From Istiophorus platypterus (taxonomy: Eukaryota > Chordata > Actinopteri > Istiophoriformes > Istiophoridae): a stretch of 64,000 nucleotides of DNA. The notes below the pieces were generated by a model. That model was given only the letters and a program-made list of their open reading frames with translations, was not told the DNA's origin and did not search any database. Of the stretch, positions 58,483 through 64,000 are shown piece after piece (the stretch's first letter is position 1; each line of letters starts with the position of its first letter). The DNA is taken from the NCBI GenBank assembly GCA_016859345.1, contig CM029118.1, positions 27,532,501-27,596,500 on the forward strand. The letters run 5' to 3'. The translations under genes and the position numbers were made by a program.

Positions 58483-61128
58483 TTTTTTTTTTTTTTAAAT
58501 TTCAAATCTAAAACTTTGGTTTAGTGCAAATTAGTGAATGCTATGACAGGTAACAAAGGATGATGAAAAGGCAGATAACACAAGGTCAAAGACAACACAA
58601 GATTTTCAAAAGCACTGATTACTATAGGAAAAATAGACAAGATAGGCATTATGAGAGTTGGTGACACAGACGTCCTTCTTACCAGTTTATCAATTGTTTC
58701 ATTCACAAGTAATGCTTATGTATTGTTTGATTTCTTAAAATATTAATATATTGCTTAAATATATAAGCTTCATTTTGCTTTTTCTTCTCATTATAACTAA
58801 GAAAATTCATCAAAACATGTAACCTTTATTCCAAAATGGAGCCATCAGAGCCTTCAAAGAGCAGTCTAAGATGTACCCACTACCAGCACTCCAAATTTCA
58901 TCTTTTGTTCTATAGTACATTTGCACATGCCCACATAAGCATGCAACCGCACTGAACAGAAATTTTCAATAGTGACTCTCAATATCACCATGTGTCTAAA
59001 TTGTCTTTTGCTTTGTTGTCCTTTTCTTTCTGAATATCAATTGCCTACTCCCCTTAGACAAAGAAGCCCGACTCATGCCTTTGACTCGATTGCCATTCAT
59101 CAGGGGTTGTGGTGACATTACTTATCTAAATGAGTCACCGCTAATTGCAATGAATTGCCCCTGTGTTTGATACATTAGTGCAGGCTCGGTGCACAAAGGC
59201 AGGTCTGCATTCTGTTATGCTGACCACCCCTGAAGGATTGAAGAAAAAAGTTAGGTGTTATTTTATTGCTCAGTAATGTGACACTAATTGTCACGTTACG
59301 TGCACACACATACATATACAGGATTTAGTTTTTGCATTTTAGCACCATACAAAGGATAAGGTACAGTATTTGTTCTTTTTAGTTGATAAGTTCGGTTTTC
59401 CGGAAATTAATACCACATTAAAAAGCCTTGATCCAGGACCATTATACTTTGTGTCACAGTCCTAAACTTATAAACGTTTCAGTCAGTTAGAAATTTGTAA
59501 ACTCCGTGATGGTAAGAATAACTAGGAAACAAACAAAAAAAAATAATTAAAGGCAAGATGAGAGTGATTCATGTCCTAGGAAAACAGCAGTTTGACAAAA
59601 AAAAAGTCTAAGGTCTTAGGTCCCCTAAGTTAGTTTTCCCAGGCTTTAGCCAGTTTCGGTATTATCATTGTATGGAGCTTCTAATTGTCTAATGGGGTTG
59701 ACTAGTTTTGTCAACATGATGACAGATGTTCTAATTCCATACATATTTGTGTTGTAAACTAACAGATGGAAGTTTTAAAACAACCCAATTTTTCCAGTTA
59801 CTTGAAATTGAAGCAGTTTAAGTATAGCGAAGCAAAAAATGCAAAAAAAGGGGGTTCATTGCTAATACATAGCCATCAATAAAATAGTTGCACTTGAACA
59901 TTATTACAGCATTTGACTGCATCTTTACAATAATGGAATACCAGTACTCTTCCCTTTGAATAATAAATGTTCCCTCCCCTAGTTGAAAGAGGCACCTGTT
60001 CAATATCTGAGTGACTCACTTGCATTGAGCAGACAGCATCATGGGAGATTTCATCTTAATATGATGCTGCACAACAATGTTTTGCATTTTCACTTGTCAT
60101 TTTATTTCCCTATATATCACTTCCCACAACAACAAGTTAATAAAAATGTTACTGCTTTTGTTGCGCATGAATCAGCACCTGTGACAGATATCTTCCCATC
60201 TGAAATAGGGTTTTGAAACTACTTTGCAGTACTGTTTTGTAAAAACAGCATGTGCATGTTCTTTTACATATAGGAATACAGGGGGTAAATCTGATTTGGT
60301 TATTATTTCATTTTAGTTGTGAGTTTCGAATGTTAAGTGTTTATTAGATACTTGTGTTCTCAAACCAGTACATGTACTGCTAAAAGCAATAAGAGGTGGG
60401 GAGCTGTATTATTACTTTATCCTTTCAAGTAAATATATAAACTGTGCTTTATACTTTTAAGCTTAGGTTTGCAGCTACCTTCCTTGTCTCAAACGAACTA
60501 GACCAAATTCAGTGAAATTTCAATAGTCATCAGAGGACCAAATGTAAAACTTTCATGTAAATAAAGGATAATTCAATGACATTTAAATAAGTCTTGTAAG
60601 GACAATTTTGACCATGAGACACCACGTCCTTGATTAGGACAACCCCCAGACACCAAGGGGAGATGACTCCTGATCCGCTTTCAGCTAACAGCAGGGCCGC
60701 ATTGATTGCTAATCGTTTAATACCACAAACAGCAGTGGGACAGTTGCAAACAACAACATGACGGATAATGAAACTATGACCAACCCACTGGGGGAAGGAA
60801 GGCAACCTCCTGTAAAACCCACAGTACTAGCTGGGATGCAGGAAGGCACCTCCAGGAAGAGAACCCCAGAGGGTGAGCAGCAAGAGATGCCACAGCACCA
60901 GACAGCTGTAAACAAATCTCCAGTAAAATCCTATTATCAAAACCAAGTTATTTAGATGTAAAAGGTCATCTCCATCACAACTGTCCAATCAACTGCACAT
61001 GTAAACAAGTAGTTCTAGGTGAACCACAGACAATAGCCAGGAGCATAGTCGATATGTTTGTTTTAGCTTTATATATTATAGTAGATTTTTTTTAATTTGT
61101 TTTTTTGAAATATGGAATATGCTGGGTC
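58483..61128. other. non-coding stretch
   Basis: A poly-T lies at 58482-58497. The block 59035-59230 is listed separately. Around 60640-60725 there is CGCATTGATTGCTAATCG followed by TTTAATACC, another homeodomain-like strip. The frame 60758-60955 (65 codons, ATG with A at -3) encodes a hydrophilic unrecognised peptide. No gene can be supported. Confidence 0.45.
59035..59230. promoter_or_regulatory. candidate conserved non-coding block
   Basis: A repeat-free segment with CGATTGCCATTCATCAGG, ATCTAAATGAGTCACCGC (AP-1-like TGAGTCA), CTAATTGCAATGAATTGCCC and GATACATTAGTGCAGG. The density of balanced, TAAT-containing words is higher than nearby. Function is inferred only. Confidence 0.25.
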
Positions 61129-61239
61129 CAGACCATTAAATATATAGAGTAAATCAAGTATTCTGGGAATTTCCAGTGTTAGGTGCTCTGCACCTCTCAA
61201 GCCACAAGAGTGCAGAGCACACTGGCATATGTTGGTCTG
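61129..61239. ncRNA. imperfect multi-part hairpin, candidate structured RNA or eroded palindromic MITE
   Basis: Three nested inverted pairs share one axis. The outer pair is CAGACCA (61129-61135) with TGGTCTG (61233-61239). The middle pair is CCAGT (61173-61177) with ACTGG (61221-61225). The inner pair is GTGCTCTGCAC (61183-61193) with GTGCAGAGCAC (61210-61220), 11 bp and perfect, and a further TCT/AGA pair lies inside it. Spacing is asymmetric on the left arm, including a 5-base bulge, which argues against a canonical miRNA precursor but not against a MITE that has lost DNA. I do not recognise a known miRNA in either arm. Confidence 0.3.
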
Positions 61240-63130
61240 AAATGGAAATTAAACAGTATAATTTAATATCTTCCCAAAAGAATAAGCTGCTGGCTACATT
61301 AAACTAATACATGAGGGTCCAAAGAGGTCTCTTAGTATGTCACTATAAGGGCTGCAGTTCCAGTTAATCCAGTTAGTAACCACCTGCACTGCCCAAAGCT
61401 AAACTTTGTCACTCAGAACTGAAGTGAGTTTGAAACACTAATTCTGGTTGCAATGCCTTCATTCATATGACTGACAATAAGTCAGGTAACATATACAAGG
61501 CAAGTAGGCAGGAGACGATAAGAGCTTTTGTCAGTGTCGGACATGGAGTGTGGGCATATGGCTATGTCCTAGAGACAGTATGAGACAGTTGTAAAATCAA
61601 AAATAAATAAATAATAGCAGCACTATTGTGTTTTTACTAATGATTTTCTGATATGCTACATAAACTTATGACTTTCACCTCTGGAGATCAATAAAGGCTG
61701 ATATTATCTTAAATGAGCCTTTAAATATTTATAGCTACATTCTGTACATGGCATCATGCTAAAGGGCTGCCCTAGTGCCCCAGAGGTCATCATCCTCACC
61801 AGCTACTCTGGATGATAATCTTATTAGTGCCATATTAAGTAATACAGGGATTGACAAACCTGTCATAACTGTATTTTACAGCCTGCTGTGACTGGACAAC
61901 TGGGGAGGGATTTAAGGTCCAACGTACTAGTACATTACTCAGCAGTGGTTTAGAGTACGTCCATATATTACTTTTTTCATATTTAAGTTAAATGTTGCTT
62001 ATCCTTTTCCAACAAATAAAACAAGCATTGTTACAAACAGAGACATCAAATGTCCTTAGTAATGCTGTGGGTAAAATATGCTAATTTATCTCCTGAAACC
62101 TAAAGTTTGGGCCTAAAGTTTCAATATACTGGCTGATTTAGGATGATAAAACTTATTGTATGTTCAGTAAATATATGCAAGTAAGTGAATATGATAGGTC
62201 TCTGCTAACTCATCCTTATAATTATAATAACTATTTGATCTGTATATTACTCATTAACAACACTGGTAATTACAAATTGTATCATGTGTTTCTTCTTCAA
62301 CTTTGTGTACCTCTAATTTGTTTTTTTCACTTGGAAAAACAGTGGACTATTAATATTTTCATGTTAATCGTTGCCGTAATGACGGTTTTCTGTTGCGTTG
62401 TTTTTTAGTTTCAGATTACAAAGTCCCAAACTCTAAGCACTAGACCGAACCAGACTAAATGGTAAAGTGTCCGAGTCATTCTTCAGTAACTGCACAAGCC
62501 TCCCTCAGCCTTCCCAGTAGAGAGCAGGGAGCAGTACTCGCTGCTGAAACATTCTTCTAATTTATGTCTGCCAGCACCAGGAAATTGTAGTCAAAGGTTC
62601 ACTGCATCTTGTGCCACAAAAAATGATCTGCTCAGGTCCAATGTGTAAAGGAGAGAGGGCAAATTAAACCGGACACTTATAAATGGAACACAAAGGAGTG
62701 AGAGTGGGTTTAAAAAATTTATGAAACATGGTGAGGTTGGTGGTAAAGTGGCTGCAAGTGGGGCCAATTAATTAAAACCCAATGATTTCTCAGGTGTCAT
62801 GTATTTTCGTGTATTTCTATATGATTTCCTGATGTGACTTTAGCAGCTGTCTAACTCTGGCTTCTCCTGCTCCCCTGAAAACTTATATACCACTGAGTAT
62901 AGTGAGATATTCTCCATAACTCTGAGATGATATTCGTCAACAAGAAAATCATCAGAGGGACTTGTAAGACAACCAAGTCACATTTCGTCTGCTTTTGTTT
63001 ACACCCCAGATTTAATACAGTTGATGAAAAGCACTTACTGTAAAACCAGAACAGACAGTGCCTTTGGTTGGCTTTTCAGGAACTCCTCAGTATACCGCAA
63101 CTATATATAGTAACAGTAGGGTTGCATCTA
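61240..63130. other. non-coding stretch, nothing recognised
   Basis: AT-rich sequence. A repeat-free strip at 62500-62640 is slightly GC-richer. The frame 62160-62408 (82 codons) is hydrophobic but AT-driven and has no identifiable family. Confidence 0.45.
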
Positions 63131-63182
63131 ACAATATTCTATTTTCTTGTTTTCCTGATTAATCAATAAATCGTTTTGTCTA
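63131..63182 (+). repeat. short fragment of a dispersed 'ATTAATC' fish repeat (family H)
   Basis: TTTTCTTGTTTTCCTGATTA, then ATCAATAAATCGTTTTGTCT resembles the terminal part of a fish repeat with 'cgattaatcgattaattgtttggtct'. It is short, so the assignment is tentative. Confidence 0.35.
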
Positions 63183-64000
63183 CGGCAGAAATCCTTTGTC
63201 TCCTGTGGGCGCCAAAATAAAGGCCGTCCATTATTAAACCCTGTGTGTCCAGCCAAGTCTCCTAAACTCAGGGCCTTTACAATCCAACAATCAAAGGAGG
63301 GGCGAGATTGGTTTGTTGGAATATAGTATAGTACAAAATGTAGCCTAATTTTAACAAGCTGGACAAAAGTATTTTTTTTCCTGCACAGCACAATACAAAG
63401 TAACCTATTGGGCAAAAAAAAACATCTGATCTGTAAGCCCTGAAGCTGAGTGGGAGACAAAGAGTGCTTCATGGGTTCAAAAAAATAAAAAAAATCTAAT
63501 ATCCAATTTTTTTAGGTTAAAAAAGAAATCTAGAACTTTTTTTAATGAATTGTTAATATTCTTCTAAAAAAGATGCTGGAACATAACACCAATGAGAAAG
63601 TGAAGCCTATCATGTCTCTAATAAGTCAAGATAAGATGACTATATATACACAAAAGACACAAAAAACACAGACACACACACAAACACACAGACACAATCA
63701 CATATATGTACTAAAACATCCACTGTATAGTTTTGTCAGATGAATAATAGAATCTGAAATTTTCAGTGATACTTTATTCTTGAGTGCACCTGTCCTAATA
63801 AATGTATTTATGATAACTATGTGTTCACCCCCCCCCCCCAACCAAACCAACTGGATATTGTTTTTTTTTTTTTTTCCTCTACCTAGCTGCCTGTCCAGCT
63901 TCGCCAATGGCTCAAAAGTGGCTTGTAATCCTTGATCTCTGAGGTTCAGTGTATTACCACACACTGAAAAACAGCCGACTCAATAACCAGGAGATTATCA
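63183..64000. other. non-coding stretch with simple repeats
   Basis: Contains a CA-rich strip (63652-63700), a run of about ten C (63830-63839) and a poly-T (63861-63875). The minus-strand frames 63128-63472 and 63698-63964 have no domain; the second runs through the homopolymers. Confidence 0.5.
63652..63700. repeat. CA-rich imperfect microsatellite
   Basis: ACACAAAAGACACAAAAAAC followed by CA units with GACA and AACA interruptions. Confidence 0.85.

Noticed and set aside
63128..63472. Minus-strand 114-codon ORF
   Set aside because: Crosses a dispersed repeat edge and a poly-T run, with no domain or bias typical of coding DNA.
1..64000. CRISPR arrays, tRNA genes, rRNA genes, prophage or bacterial operons
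   Set aside because: No regularly spaced repeats with unique spacers, no tRNA B-box plus cloverleaf that I could identify, no rRNA core sequence and no dense long ORFs were found by eye. A tRNAscan or Infernal run would be needed to exclude small RNA genes fully.

Overview
This is an AT-rich eukaryotic nuclear window, most likely from a percomorph (spiny-rayed) teleost fish. The evidence is the content. Several dispersed repeats look like those scattered through percomorph genomes. There are long CA/TG and GATA microsatellites, a decayed chromodomain-clade Ty3/gypsy element, and an L2/Rex1-type LINE remnant. I see no bacterial or viral gene organisation: no operons, no long ORFs, no rRNA and no CRISPR. 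The species call is inference from repeat pattern recognition without a database search.

I cannot support any complete protein-coding gene. The longest open frames (about 100-130 codons) either run through simple repeats, lie inside retroelements, or lack recognisable domains and splice context. The window therefore reads as intergenic space or a very large intron. A few short segments have good splice-like boundaries: 37739-37783 and 20424-20463, and more weakly 6248-6293. They are listed as candidates only.

Layout. 1-9470: mostly unique sequence, with one 'AAGTA' repeat piece (5525-5790), a possible regulatory block (6395-6660) and an unrecognised minus-strand ORF (8299-8607). 9475-15710: dispersed repeats, a 435-bp GATA array and two family A copies. 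15711-31618: mostly unique sequence with CA/TG arrays (22777-23119), repeat fragments and two candidate conserved-type blocks (25075-25235, 31165-31440). 31619-40258: one more dispersed repeat, a CA array and the best candidate microexon. 40264-40699: a solo LTR with an exact 5-bp target-site duplication. 42160-43745: a nested repeat mosaic containing a LINE reverse transcriptase with an insertion in it. 44166-48202: a purine tract, a CA array, two homeodomain/POU-motif-rich blocks and a hAT-like MITE. 51845-54616: an inverted pair of family B repeats and another dispersed repeat. 56262-58368: a degenerate gypsy element with recognisable gag, protease, RT, RNase H and integrase pieces and matching LTR ends. 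58369-64000: repeat fragments, a candidate regulatory block and an imperfect hairpin at 61129-61239.

I looked for an undescribed system and did not find one. The most informative items are the dated retroelement footprints, the hairpin at 61129-61239, the candidate microexon at 37739-37783 and the homeobox-site-rich blocks that would suit long-range enhancers in a gene desert.
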